Shown here in pieces: positions 36,067 to 44,943 of a stretch of 64,000 nucleotides of DNA (the stretch's first letter is position 1; every line of letters starts with the position of its first letter). A model generated the notes under the pieces. The model did no database searches. It was not told the origin of the DNA and saw only the letters and a list, made by a program, of their open reading frames with translations. The stretch comes from Variovorax ginsengisoli (GTDB taxonomy: Bacteria; Pseudomonadota; Gammaproteobacteria; Burkholderiales; Burkholderiaceae_C): the NCBI RefSeq assembly GCF_030486595.1, contig NZ_JAUJZH010000016.1, positions 62,001 through 126,000 on the forward strand, given 5' to 3'. The translations under genes were made by a program, and so were the position numbers.

Positions 36067-37413
36067 CTAGAGTTTCTTCACCAGCACCTGGCTCTTGCGG
36101 TCCCAGTTGTACTTGCGCTTGCGGGCCTCGGGAAGCCAGTCGGGGTTGACCTGCTGGAAGCCGCGCTTGAGGAACCAGTGCATGGTGCGGGTGGTGAGCA
36201 CGAAGATGCTGTCCAGTCCCGACGCCTTGGCGCGCTGCTCGACCCGTTTCAGGATGCGCTCGCCGTCGCCCTGGGCCTGCGATTGCGGGGACACGGTCAA
36301 GGCGGCCATCTCGGCGGTGCGCGCCTCGGGGTAGGGGTACAGCGCGGCGCAGCCGAAGATCACGCCGTCGTGCTCGATCACCGTGTACTGGCCGATGTCG
36401 CGCTCGATCTCGGTGCGGCTGCGCTTGACCAGCGTGCCGTCGCGCTCGAAGGGCTCGATGAGCTGCAGGATGCCGCCGATGTCGTCGGCGGTGGCCTCGC
36501 GCAGCGATTCGAGCTTTTCGTCGATCACCATGGTGCCGATGCCGTCGTGCACGTAGACCTCGAGCAGCAGCGAGCCGTCGACCGAGAAGGGCAGGATGTG
36601 GTTGCGCTCGATGCCGGCCTCGCAGGCCTTGACGCAGTGCTGCAGGTAGAAGGCGGTGTCGGTCGGGCGCTGGGCCGGTGGCAGCGCCGCCAGCAGCTTG
36701 CGGGCGGCGTCGAGCGGCAGTTCGGTGTCGATGGGGTTGTCCTCGCTGATCGGCAGGGACGGGTCCTGGGCGATGCCCGGCACCTCGGTCATGAAGATCA
36801 GCTTGTCGGCCTGGATCGAGATCGCCACGCTGGTCGCGACTTCTTCCATCGTGAGGTTGAAGGCCTCGCCGGTGGGCGAGAAGCCGAAAGGCGACATCAG
36901 CACCATCGAGCCGAAGTCGAGCGCACGGCGGATGCCGGCGGCGTCGACCTTGCGCACCAGCCCCGAATGCTGGAAGTCGACGCCGTCGACCACGCCGACC
37001 GGCCGGGCGGTGATGAAGTTGCCGGAGATCACGCGGATGGTGGAGCCGGCCATCGGGGTGTTGGGCAGGCCCTGGCTGAAGGCGGCCTCGATCTCGTAGC
37101 GCAGCTGGCCGGCCGCCTCCTGGGCGCAGTCGAGCGCCACCTCGTCGGTGATGCGGATGCCGTGCGAGTACTTCGCCTCATGACCCTTGGCGCGCAGCTG
37201 CTCGTTGACCTGGGGCCGGAAGCCGTGCACCAGCACGACCTTGACGCCCATGCTCTGGATCAGCGCCAGGTCCTGCGCGATGCTGGCCAGCTTGCCGGCG
37301 GCGATCGCCTCGCCGGCCATCGCGACCACGAAGGTCTTGCCGCGATGCATGTGGATGTAGGGCGCGACCGAGCGGAACCAGGGGACGAAGGTGAAGTTGA
37401 AGACGGTGGACAT
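36067..37413 (-). CDS. argA: N-acetylglutamate synthase
   Basis: A 448-aa enzyme for the first step of arginine synthesis. The N-terminal amino acid kinase-like domain (residues about 20-290) senses arginine in this family; it contains VVLVHGFRPQVNEQL. The C-terminal GNAT domain (about 300-448) performs acetyl transfer (ALTVSPQSQAQGDGERILKR). The start ATG 37413 (MSTVFNFTFVPWFRSVAPYI) is the family start. It is separated from dapC by about 58 bp. Confidence 0.94.
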   Translation of the reverse strand: MSTVFNFTFVPWFRSVAPYIHMHRGKTFVVAMAGEAIAAGKLASIAQDLALIQSMGVKVVLVHGFRPQVNEQLRAKGHEAKYSHGIRITDEVALDCAQEAAGQLRYEIEAAFSQGLPNTPMAGSTIRVISGNFITARPVGVVDGVDFQHSGLVRKVDAAGIRRALDFGSMVLMSPFGFSPTGEAFNLTMEEVATSVAISIQADKLIFMTEVPGIAQDPSLPISEDNPIDTELPLDAARKLLAALPPAQRPTDTAFYLQHCVKACEAGIERNHILPFSVDGSLLLEVYVHDGIGTMVIDEKLESLREATADDIGGILQLIEPFERDGTLVKRSRTEIERDIGQYTVIEHDGVIFGCAALYPYPEARTAEMAALTVSPQSQAQGDGERILKRVEQRAKASGLDSIFVLTTRTMHWFLKRGFQQVNPDWLPEARKRKYNWDRKSQVLVKKL

Positions 37414-37438
37414 GAAGGGACTGTGAATGAGGCGTGTG

Positions 37439-37858
37439 TCAGGTCGGCGAGAACGGATTCTCGACGACAAGCTTGCCGAAGCGCTGGCCGTGCTGGCCGT
37501 CCTGCGACACCAGGACGTCGGCGTTGCCGCGAATCGCGGCTTCGAGGATCAGCGCATCCCACCACTGGAGGCGGTGCTTCTGCGCCAGTTCGGAAGCGGC
37601 GAGCACGCTGTCGGCGCTCGATCCGATGACCTCGAAGGCGCACAGCTGGGACAGCTGGCCGACCGCTTCGCGCGCGCTCAGCGGCGGCTTCAGCTTGCGC
37701 GTCGTGATGTTGTAGAACTCCTGCAGCACCTGGGTGCTGAGCATGACCGTGTCGTCCTTGACCGCCCGGGCGAAGCGGTCGATGGCGATTTCCTTGCGCA
37801 CCGGATCGCCGGCATCGACGGCGTACACCAGCACGTTGGTGTCGAAGAAAATGTTCAT
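37439..37858 (-). CDS. vapC: VapC-family PIN-domain toxin
   Basis: A 139-aa PIN nuclease. Acidic residues are at FFDTNVLVYA (first Asp), QEFYNIT (Glu), QWWDALILEAA (Asp) and a fourth near VLVSQD. VapC toxins cleave tRNA or rRNA when free. The start codon overlaps the upstream antitoxin stop by 4 nt, the standard antitoxin-first layout. It appears intact. It lies between argA and hrpA. Confidence 0.9.
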   Translation of the reverse strand: MNIFFDTNVLVYAVDAGDPVRKEIAIDRFARAVKDDTVMLSTQVLQEFYNITTRKLKPPLSAREAVGQLSQLCAFEVIGSSADSVLAASELAQKHRLQWWDALILEAAIRGNADVLVSQDGQHGQRFGKLVVENPFSPT

Positions 37859-38100
37859 TCGGCGGGGTAGGGCCGATCGTGGGCATCGTCGCGCGACCAG
37901 CTCGCGCCCTCGCTGTTGGCCTTGCTGCGCCGCGCCGCGGCAATGAAGGCCTCGCCGGCGATCTGGCGGCGGTCGTTGCCCTGCGCATAGTCGGCAAGGA
38001 ATTCGCGCACGCGCGCGCTCACGGAGGTGCCTTCGTTGATGGCGCGCACGCGCGCCTTGCGCACGATGGTCTCGTCGATGGCGATGGTGAGGTTGGTCAT
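37855..38100 (-). CDS. vapB: VapB-type ribbon-helix-helix antitoxin
   Basis: An 81-aa protein. Residues 1-45 (MTNLTIAIDETIVRKARVRA, then SVSARVREFLADY) form a ribbon-helix-helix DNA-binding domain that would repress its own operon. The charged C-terminal tail would wrap around the toxin. I start at ATG 38100; a much longer open frame upstream is an artefact of high GC. It overlaps vapC (ATGA). Confidence 0.85.
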   Translation of the reverse strand: MTNLTIAIDETIVRKARVRAINEGTSVSARVREFLADYAQGNDRRQIAGEAFIAAARRSKANSEGASWSRDDAHDRPYPAE

Positions 38101-38175
38101 GTCAGGCGACTCCGGAAGGCTCCACGAGAACAAGTGTAGCACGTGAACCCGTGAAGTGCGATAATGCGCCTTCCC

Positions 38176-41100
38176 ATGAGTTCCCTCCCGCCAGAAACCC
38201 GCCGCGCCAGTCCGCTCGCCATCGAATTCCCCGAATCGCTGCCGGTTTCGGCTCGCCGAGACGAAATCGCCAAGGCGATCGCTGCCCACCAGGTCGTCAT
38301 CGTCTGCGGCGAGACTGGCTCGGGCAAGACCACGCAGCTGCCGAAGATCGTGCTGGAGCTCGGCCGCGGCAAGCTGAACGCCCCGCCAGGCAAGGGCCGG
38401 CTGATCGGCCACACCCAGCCGCGCCGGATCGCCGCGACCTCGGTCGCCAAGCGCATCGCCGAGGAGCTGAAGACGCCGCTGGGCGAGGTGGTCGGCTACA
38501 AGGTGCGCTTCCAGGACCGGTTGTCCCGCGATGCCTCGGTCAAGCTGATGACCGACGGCATCCTGCTGGCCGAGACCCAGACCGACCCGCTGCTCAAGGC
38601 CTACGACACGATCATCATCGACGAGGCCCACGAGCGCTCGCTGAACATCGACTTCCTGCTCGGCTACCTGCGCGAGATCCTGCCGCGGCGGCCGGATCTG
38701 AAGGTGATCGTGACCTCGGCCACCATCGATGCCGACCGCTTCGCGCAGCACTTTGCATCCGCGAAGGGGCCGGCGCCAACCATCATGGTGTCGGGGCGGA
38801 CCTTCCCGGTCGAGCAGCGATACCGTCCCTTCGAGGAGTCGCGCGACCACGACCTCAATGACGCCATCGCCGACGGGGTCGACGAACTCTGGCGCGATCC
38901 GCACAACGCCGGCGACATCCTGGTCTTCCTGCCCGGCGAGCGCGAGATCCGCGAGGCCGCCGACCATTTGCGCCGCCACCTGAGCCACCAGCCGCTGATG
39001 CGCAGCGCCGAGGTGCTGCCCTTGTTCGCGCGGCTGTCGCAGGCCGAGCAGGAGCGCATCTTCGACAGCCACAGCGGGCGGCGCATCGTGCTGGCCACCA
39101 ACGTGGCCGAGACTTCGCTGACCGTGCCGGGCATCCGCTACGTGATCGACACCGGCACCGCGCGGGTCAAGCGCTATTCGTTCCGCAGCAAGGTCGAGCA
39201 GTTGCTGGTCGAGCCGATCAGCCAGGCGGCGGCCAACCAGCGCGCCGGACGCTGCGGGCGGGTCGCCAACGGCATCTGCATCCGGCTCTACGACGAGAAG
39301 GACTTCGAGGGTCGGCCGCGCTTCACCGACCCGGAAATCCTGCGCTCCTCGCTGGCCGGCGTGATCCTGCGCATGAAGTCGCTGCACCTGGGCGATGTCG
39401 AGCGCTTTCCGTTCCTGGAGGCGCCGCAGCGGCGCGCGATCGCCGACGGCTACCAGCTGCTGAACGAACTCGGCGCGGTCGACGATGCCAACGAGCTGAC
39501 GCCGATGGGCGCCGAGCTGGCCCGGCTGCCGCTCGACCCGCGGGTCGCGCGCATGATCATCGAGGCCCGCACGCGCGGCGCGCTCGAGGAGGTGCTGGTG
39601 ATCGCCAGCGCCCTGTCGGTGCAGGACGTGCGCGACCGGCCGATGGAGATGCAGCAGCAGGCCGACCAGGCGCATTCGAAGTTCGACGACGAGAAGAGCG
39701 AGTTCAGCGGCTACCTGCGGCTGTGGAAGTGGATCCTGGATGCGCGCGGCGGCCATGGTGACACGCACAAGCTCAGCAACCGGCAATACGAGCAACTGCT
39801 GCGCCAGAACTTCATCAACATCCGCCGGGTGCGCGAGTGGCGCGACATCCATTCGCAGCTGCTCACGGTGGTGACCGAGCACAAATGGCGCATCAACACC
39901 CAGCCGGCCGGCTACGAGCCGCTGCACCTGTCGATGCTCTCGGGCCTGCTCGGCAACATCGGCTGGAAGCTCGAGGACGACGAGGCCTACCTGGGTGCGC
40001 GCGGCATCAAGTTCTACCGCCATCCCGGTGCCCACCTCAAGAAGAAGCCGGGCCGCTGGATCGTCGCTTCCGAGCTGGTCGAGACCACGCGGCTGTTCGG
40101 CCGCGGCATCGCCAACATCGAGCCGCAGTGGCTCGAACAGGTGGCGGGCCACCTGCTGAAGAAGCAGCTGCTCGACCCGCACTGGGAGAAGAAGGGCGCC
40201 CAGGTCGCGGCGCTGGAGCGCGCCACGCTCTACGGACTGGTGATCTACAGCGGGCGCCGGGTCGATTTCAGCAAGGTCGATCCGGTCGCGGCGCGTGAGA
40301 TATTCATCCGCGAGGCGCTGGTCGGCGGGCAGTGGGAAAGCAAGCTGCCGTTCCTGGCGGCCAACCGCAAGCTGGTGCGCGAGGTCGAGGGCCTGGAGCA
40401 CAAGTCGCGGCGCCAGGACGTGCTGGTCGACGACGAGCTGATCTACGCCTTCTACGACGCCCAGCTGCCGGCCGACGTGTCGAGCGGCCTCACGTTCGAG
40501 AACTGGTATCGCGGCCAGTCGCGCGAGCAGCCCAGGCTGCTCTACCTGACGCGCGACGAGCTGATGCGCCACCAGGCCGCCGGCATCACGACCCAGTCCT
40601 TCCCGCCGACCTTGCGACTGGGCGGCGTCGACTGCGCGGCCACCTACCTGCACGAGCCGGGCGATGCCAAGGACGGGCTGACCGTCAGCGTGCCGCTGTT
40701 CGTGCTGAACCAGGTCAGCGACGAGCGCTGCGAATGGCTGGTGACCGGCATGCTCAAGGACAAGATCCAGGCGCTGCTGAAGAGCCTGCCGCAGAAGCCG
40801 CGCGCGCGGCTGGTGCCGCTGCCCGAGTCGGCTGCGCGCTTCACCGAGGTGCTGTCGACGCCCGAGGCCTTCGGCCACGGCTCGCTGACCGACGCGCTCT
40901 TGAAGCGGGTGCGCGACCAGACCAGCCTCGACGTCAAGCGCGCCGACTTCAAGCTCGACATGCTGCCGCCGCATCTGTTCATGAACCTGCGGGTGGTCGA
41001 CGAGCATGGCCGGCAGCTCGGCATGGGGCGCAATCTCGGCGCACTGAAGGCCGAGCTGGGCACGCAGGCGCGCGGAGCCTTCCAGGCGCTGGCCGGGCTC

Positions 41101-42060
41101 AATGTGCGGGCTTCGCCGGAGCCGGCCCAGACCGGGGCAGGGGCAGGGGGACAGGCCCCGCCCGCAGCAAAAGCCGCGGTCGAGGCGCCGGCGACGCCCA
41201 CCCTGCCAGCAGGCCAGCGCTACACCGCCTGGACCTTCGGCGAGCTTCCCGAGCTGATGGAAGTGCGGCGCGGAGCGCAATCGCTGATCGGGTTCCCGGC
41301 GCTGGTCGACGGCAGCGATGCGGTGACGATCGAGGTCTTCGACGAGCCGGCCGTGGCCGCGGCGAAACATCGGGCGGGCCTGCGCCGGTTGTTCGCCCTG
41401 CAGCTCAAGGATGCCCTGAAGTACCTCGAGAAGAACATCCCCGAGCTGCAGAAGATGGCGGTTGCCTTCATGCCGCTCGGCACCGCCGAGGAACTGCGGG
41501 CGCAGGTCATCGAGGTGGCGATCGACCGCGCCTTCCTGCAGGAGCCGCTGCCGGCCGACGAGTTCGCCTTCAAGCGGCGGCTGGAGGAGGGACGTGGGCG
41601 CCTGACGCTGATCGCCAACGAGGTGGCCCGGCTGGCCGGCACGATCCTGGTCGAGTACGGGCTGGCGCTGCGCAAGATCAAGGACACCAAGGTGCAGCCC
41701 GAGGCCACTGGCGATGCGGCGCAGCAACTGCAGCGGCTGGTGGGCAAGCGCTTCATCGCCGACACGCCCTGGCCGCGGCTGCAGCATTTCGCGCGCTACC
41801 TGAAGGCGATCATCCTGCGGCTCGACAAGTTGCGCGCCGACCCGGCGCGCGATGCCCAGCGGCTGGCCGAACTGCGGCCGCAGGAGCAGCGCTACTGGCG
41901 CCTGCTCGCCGAGCGCAAGGGCGCGGCCGACGAGCGCATGAGCGAGTTCCGCTGGCTGCTCGAGGAACTGCGCGTGAGCTTCTTCGCCCAGGAGCTGCGC
42001 ACGCCGCAGCCGGTCAGCGTGAAGCGGCTGGACAAGCTCTGGGCCCAGCTGGGGCATTGA
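38176..42060 (+). CDS. hrpA: ATP-dependent RNA helicase HrpA (DEAH box)
   Basis: A 1294-aa DEAH helicase. Motif I is GETGSGKT at residues 45-52 and motif II DEAH at 149-152. Motif III is VTSATID, and motif VI is in QRAGRCGRV. Winged-helix, ratchet (HA2) and OB domains follow, then the long C-terminal DUF3418 region, with an Ala/Pro-rich low-complexity insert near residues 975-1010. HrpA acts in resolving stalled or colliding ribosomes and mRNA processing. ATG 38164 is an alternative start. It is divergent from the vapBC operon, only 75 bp away. Confidence 0.93.
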   Translation: MSSLPPETRRASPLAIEFPESLPVSARRDEIAKAIAAHQVVIVCGETGSGKTTQLPKIVLELGRGKLNAPPGKGRLIGHTQPRRIAATSVAKRIAEELKTPLGEVVGYKVRFQDRLSRDASVKLMTDGILLAETQTDPLLKAYDTIIIDEAHERSLNIDFLLGYLREILPRRPDLKVIVTSATIDADRFAQHFASAKGPAPTIMVSGRTFPVEQRYRPFEESRDHDLNDAIADGVDELWRDPHNAGDILVFLPGEREIREAADHLRRHLSHQPLMRSAEVLPLFARLSQAEQERIFDSHSGRRIVLATNVAETSLTVPGIRYVIDTGTARVKRYSFRSKVEQLLVEPISQAAANQRAGRCGRVANGICIRLYDEKDFEGRPRFTDPEILRSSLAGVILRMKSLHLGDVERFPFLEAPQRRAIADGYQLLNELGAVDDANELTPMGAELARLPLDPRVARMIIEARTRGALEEVLVIASALSVQDVRDRPMEMQQQADQAHSKFDDEKSEFSGYLRLWKWILDARGGHGDTHKLSNRQYEQLLRQNFINIRRVREWRDIHSQLLTVVTEHKWRINTQPAGYEPLHLSMLSGLLGNIGWKLEDDEAYLGARGIKFYRHPGAHLKKKPGRWIVASELVETTRLFGRGIANIEPQWLEQVAGHLLKKQLLDPHWEKKGAQVAALERATLYGLVIYSGRRVDFSKVDPVAAREIFIREALVGGQWESKLPFLAANRKLVREVEGLEHKSRRQDVLVDDELIYAFYDAQLPADVSSGLTFENWYRGQSREQPRLLYLTRDELMRHQAAGITTQSFPPTLRLGGVDCAATYLHEPGDAKDGLTVSVPLFVLNQVSDERCEWLVTGMLKDKIQALLKSLPQKPRARLVPLPESAARFTEVLSTPEAFGHGSLTDALLKRVRDQTSLDVKRADFKLDMLPPHLFMNLRVVDEHGRQLGMGRNLGALKAELGTQARGAFQALAGLNVRASPEPAQTGAGAGGQAPPAAKAAVEAPATPTLPAGQRYTAWTFGELPELMEVRRGAQSLIGFPALVDGSDAVTIEVFDEPAVAAAKHRAGLRRLFALQLKDALKYLEKNIPELQKMAVAFMPLGTAEELRAQVIEVAIDRAFLQEPLPADEFAFKRRLEEGRGRLTLIANEVARLAGTILVEYGLALRKIKDTKVQPEATGDAAQQLQRLVGKRFIADTPWPRLQHFARYLKAIILRLDKLRADPARDAQRLAELRPQEQRYWRLLAERKGAADERMSEFRWLLEELRVSFFAQELRTPQPVSVKRLDKLWAQLGH

Positions 42061-42081
42061 GCCTTTGCAGCCAGACAGCAA

Positions 42082-42103
42082 AAAGCCCGCCGAAGCGGGC
42101 TTT
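42082..42103. terminator. Rho-independent terminator after hrpA
   Basis: AAAGCCCGC-CGAA-GCGGGCTTT, a perfect 9-bp stem with A-run and T-run sides, so it can serve both hrpA and the convergent small gene at 42125. Confidence 0.85.
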
Positions 42104-42124
42104 CCGTGCGGCAGGCGCCGAGGG

Positions 42125-42283
42125 CTATATCCGACCCATCAGCAGCAGCACGATCACCACAAGCAGCACCAGGCCAAGACCGCCGCTGGGCCCATAGCCC
42201 CAGCTGCGGCTGTAGCCCCAGCTCGGCAGCGCGCCCACCAGCAGCAGGATCAGGACGATCAGCAGAATCAACGAGAGGGACAT
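42125..42283 (-). CDS. DUF3309-type small membrane protein
   Basis: A 52-aa hydrophobic peptide with two membrane-prone stretches (LILLIVLILLLVGALPSW and GLGLVLLVVIVLLL) joined by a Tyr/Trp/Gly-rich turn (GYSRSWGYGPSGG). This is the signature of the DUF3309 family of tiny, often stress-linked proteins. An AGGAG ribosome site precedes the ATG. The function is unknown. It is convergent with hrpA and shares its terminator. Confidence 0.85.
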   Translation of the reverse strand: MSLSLILLIVLILLLVGALPSWGYSRSWGYGPSGGLGLVLLVVIVLLLMGRI

Positions 42284-42393
42284 GGACTTCTCCTAGGGCG
42301 GTATGTTTTGAAGCCCTCATCCTCTGCCCCCGGGCGCCCGGCGATCGCGGGAAGCGGCCCCCTCCCGCGGTCAGGACTCTCCTACCGTTCGTG

Positions 42394-43560
42394 TCAGAGC
42401 CGGGCCAGTCGTCCGATCGCGGCCTGCAGGGTTTCGTCCTTCTTGGCGAAGCAGAAGCGCACCACGCGCTGATCGAAGCCGTCACCGTAGAAGGCCGACA
42501 GCGGGATCGCGGCGACCCCGATCTCGCTCGTGAGCCACTGGCAGAAATCCGATTCGCCGAGCGCGCTGACCTCGCTGATGTCGACGCACTGGAAATAGGT
42601 GCCGGCGCTGGGCAGCAGCTTGAAGCGCGTCTTCGCCAGGCCCTCGGCGAACAGGTCGCGCTTGCGCTGGTAGAAGGCCGGCAGCTCCAGGTACGGCGCC
42701 GGATCGGCCATGTAGCGGGCCAGCGCATGCTGCATCGGCGTATTGACCGTGAAGACGTTGAACTGGTGCACCTTGCGGAACTCGGCGCTCAGCGCCGCCG
42801 GCGCCGCCAAGTAGCCGACCTTCCAGCCGGTCACGTGGTAGGTCTTGCCGAAACTGCTGACGATGAAGCTGCGCGCCGCCAGGCCCGGGAAGCGCGCCGC
42901 GCTCTCGTGGCGGGCACCGGCGTAGACCATGTGCTCGTACACCTCGTCGCTGATCACCAGCACATCGGTCGGCGCCAGCAGGTCCTCGAGCTGGCGCATC
43001 TCGGCCTCGGTCCAGACTGTGGCGCTCGGGTTGTGCGGCGTGTTGACGATGATGGCGCGGGTGCGCGGGGTGAGCGCCGCGGAGATCTTCGCGAAATCGG
43101 GGCGGAAGCTTCCGGGCGTGAGCGGCACGCGCACCACGGTGCCGCCGGCCAGATCGATGTTCGGCACGTAGCTGTCGTAGCAGGGTTCCAGCACGATCAC
43201 CTCGTCGCCTGGACGAACAACGGCGAGGATCGCCGTGATGATGGCCTGGGTGGCGCCGGCGGTGATGGTGATCTCGCTCTGCGGGTCGTAACGGTGGCCG
43301 TACAGGTTTTCGATCTTGGCCGCGATCGCCTCGCGCAGCGCAAGGATGCCGGGCATCGGCGGATACTGGTTGTGGCCCGCCGCCATGGCGTCGGTCACGG
43401 CCTGCAGCAGTTGCGGATCGCAATTGAAATCCGGGAAGCCCTGGCCGAGATTGACCGCGTTCTTCTCGGCGGCCAGAGCCGACATCACGGTAAAGATCGT
43501 CGTGCCCACGGCGGGCAGCTTGGTTTGCACTTCGGGGGTGCGGACGGTCGCTCGGCTCAC
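42394..43560 (-). CDS. Methionine/aromatic-type aminotransferase (YbdL-like)
   Basis: A 388-aa fold-type I PLP enzyme. It begins at GTG 43560, overlapping the cysB stop (GTGA). Family blocks are VNLGQGFPDF, ITAGATQAIITAIL, VNTPHNPSATVW, ISDEVYEHMVY and the PLP-lysine SSFGKTYHVTGWKVGY; the Arg in RVVRFCFAKK binds carboxylate. YbdL-type enzymes prefer methionine. Coupling to the sulfur regulator CysB fits methionine metabolism but is inference. Confidence 0.88.
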   Translation of the reverse strand: MSRATVRTPEVQTKLPAVGTTIFTVMSALAAEKNAVNLGQGFPDFNCDPQLLQAVTDAMAAGHNQYPPMPGILALREAIAAKIENLYGHRYDPQSEITITAGATQAIITAILAVVRPGDEVIVLEPCYDSYVPNIDLAGGTVVRVPLTPGSFRPDFAKISAALTPRTRAIIVNTPHNPSATVWTEAEMRQLEDLLAPTDVLVISDEVYEHMVYAGARHESAARFPGLAARSFIVSSFGKTYHVTGWKVGYLAAPAALSAEFRKVHQFNVFTVNTPMQHALARYMADPAPYLELPAFYQRKRDLFAEGLAKTRFKLLPSAGTYFQCVDISEVSALGESDFCQWLTSEIGVAAIPLSAFYGDGFDQRVVRFCFAKKDETLQAAIGRLARL

Positions 43561-44498
43561 AGTTCGTAGTCCTGGTGTTGACCGCTCAAGGCCTTGGCGA
43601 TCAGGTTGCGATCGAGCCGGTCGGAGAGCAGCTCGGCGAATTTGAAGACGAAGTTGCGCAGGTAGGCGCTGCGCTTGAAGGCGACGCGGGCGATGTTGAC
43701 GCCGAAGATGTGGCCCATCGGCCGCACCACGAGATCGGCGTTGGTGTCGTCGCGCACCGCCATCTCGGCCACGATGCCGACGCCCAGCCCGAGCCGCACG
43801 TAGGTCTTGATGACGTCCGAGTCGATCGCCTCGAGCGCGATGCGCGGGGTCAGCTTCTTTTGCGCGAAGGCGTGGTCGATGCGGGTGCGCCCGGTGAACG
43901 ACGGGTGGTAGGTGATGATCGGCTCGTTGGCCAGGTCCTCGAGCGAGATGCGCTCCTTGTCCGCCAGCGGATGGCCCTGCGGCAGCACCAGCACGTGCTG
44001 CCATTCGTAGCAGGGCATGGTCACGAGTTCGGCGTAGTCGGCCAGCGATTCGGTGGCGATGCCGATCTCGGCCACCTCGTCGATCACCATCCGCGCCACC
44101 TGGTCGGGCGAGCCCTGGTGCAGGCTTACATTGACCTTCGGATAGGCTTCGCGCAGTTTCGCGACGGGCACCGGCAGGACGTAGCGGGCCTGGGTGTGGG
44201 TGGTGGCGATCGACAGGGTGCCGCTGTCCTGGGCGCTGAACTGCTCGCCGATGCGCTTGAGATTGCCGACCTCGCGCATGATGAGTTCGATGCTGGCCAG
44301 CACATGCTGGCCGGGTTCGGTGATGCGCTTCAGGCGCTTGCCGTGGCGGGCGAAGATCTCGACGCCGAGTTCTTCCTCGAGCTCGATGATCGCCTTCGAC
44401 ACGCCCGGCTGCGAGGTGTGGAGCGCCTTGGCAGCTTCGGTCAGATTCAGGTTGCGCCTGACGGCTTCCTGAACAAACTTGAACTGATGGAGATTCAT
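43557..44498 (-). CDS. cysB: CysB-family LysR regulator of sulfur assimilation
   Basis: A 313-aa LysR protein with the CysB-type N-terminus MNLHQFKFVQEAVRRNLNLT and the helix-turn-helix AAKALHTSQPGVSKAIIELE. The effector domain has THTQARYVLP, the residues that bind sulfate or N-acetylserine in CysB. CysB activates sulfate transport and reduction genes under sulfur limitation. It lies between cbiX and an aminotransferase gene on the same strand. Confidence 0.92.
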   Translation of the reverse strand: MNLHQFKFVQEAVRRNLNLTEAAKALHTSQPGVSKAIIELEEELGVEIFARHGKRLKRITEPGQHVLASIELIMREVGNLKRIGEQFSAQDSGTLSIATTHTQARYVLPVPVAKLREAYPKVNVSLHQGSPDQVARMVIDEVAEIGIATESLADYAELVTMPCYEWQHVLVLPQGHPLADKERISLEDLANEPIITYHPSFTGRTRIDHAFAQKKLTPRIALEAIDSDVIKTYVRLGLGVGIVAEMAVRDDTNADLVVRPMGHIFGVNIARVAFKRSAYLRNFVFKFAELLSDRLDRNLIAKALSGQHQDYEL

Positions 44499-44561
44499 AA
44501 CAGATTCCGTATTATTTTCGGATTCATTATGCCTTCTCGGTCTATGAAAATCACTGCAAGT

Positions 44562-44930
44562 TCAGGATTCGAGTGCTTTCTTCGCCAGCAGGGCGATCAC
44601 TTCGGGGTCCTCGCCGACAGCCGGGCGAAGCGAGAACGCGACGCCCGGATGGAGGGCCTGGAGTTCGTCGACCAGCCGCGGCAAGTCTTCGCGGACGTGC
44701 CGGCCCATGCCCAGGAACAGCGGGACGATCCGGATGCGCCGGGCGCCGGCGACGATCAGCGCCTGCACCGCGGTGCGCAGGTCGGGCGCGACCAGTTCGA
44801 GGTAGGCGCAGGCGATCCGGGCCGTGGGGTCGAGCACGGCGACCTGGCGCGCCACCGCCTCGACCGGCGCCCGCCAGCGTTCGTCGCGCGAACCGTGCGC
44901 GAACAGCACGATGCCCAAGGGTGTCTGCAT
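44562..44930 (-). CDS. cbiX: CbiX/SirB-type sirohydrochlorin chelatase
   Basis: A 122-aa short CbiX protein with the chelatase His in VLFAHGSRDERW and a second conserved region (VPLFLGMGRHVREDLP). The half-length form acts as a dimer and inserts metal (Fe or Co) into sirohydrochlorin. Siroheme is the cofactor of sulfite reductase, which suits its place next to cysB. Confidence 0.88.
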   Translation of the reverse strand: MQTPLGIVLFAHGSRDERWRAPVEAVARQVAVLDPTARIACAYLELVAPDLRTAVQALIVAGARRIRIVPLFLGMGRHVREDLPRLVDELQALHPGVAFSLRPAVGEDPEVIALLAKKALES

Positions 44931-44943
44931 GGCGCTTCGGTCG

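Noticed and set aside
37855-42081. A 1400-codon minus-strand open frame across hrpA
   Set aside because: It is opposite a clear DEAH helicase. Only its last 81 codons (vapB) are real.
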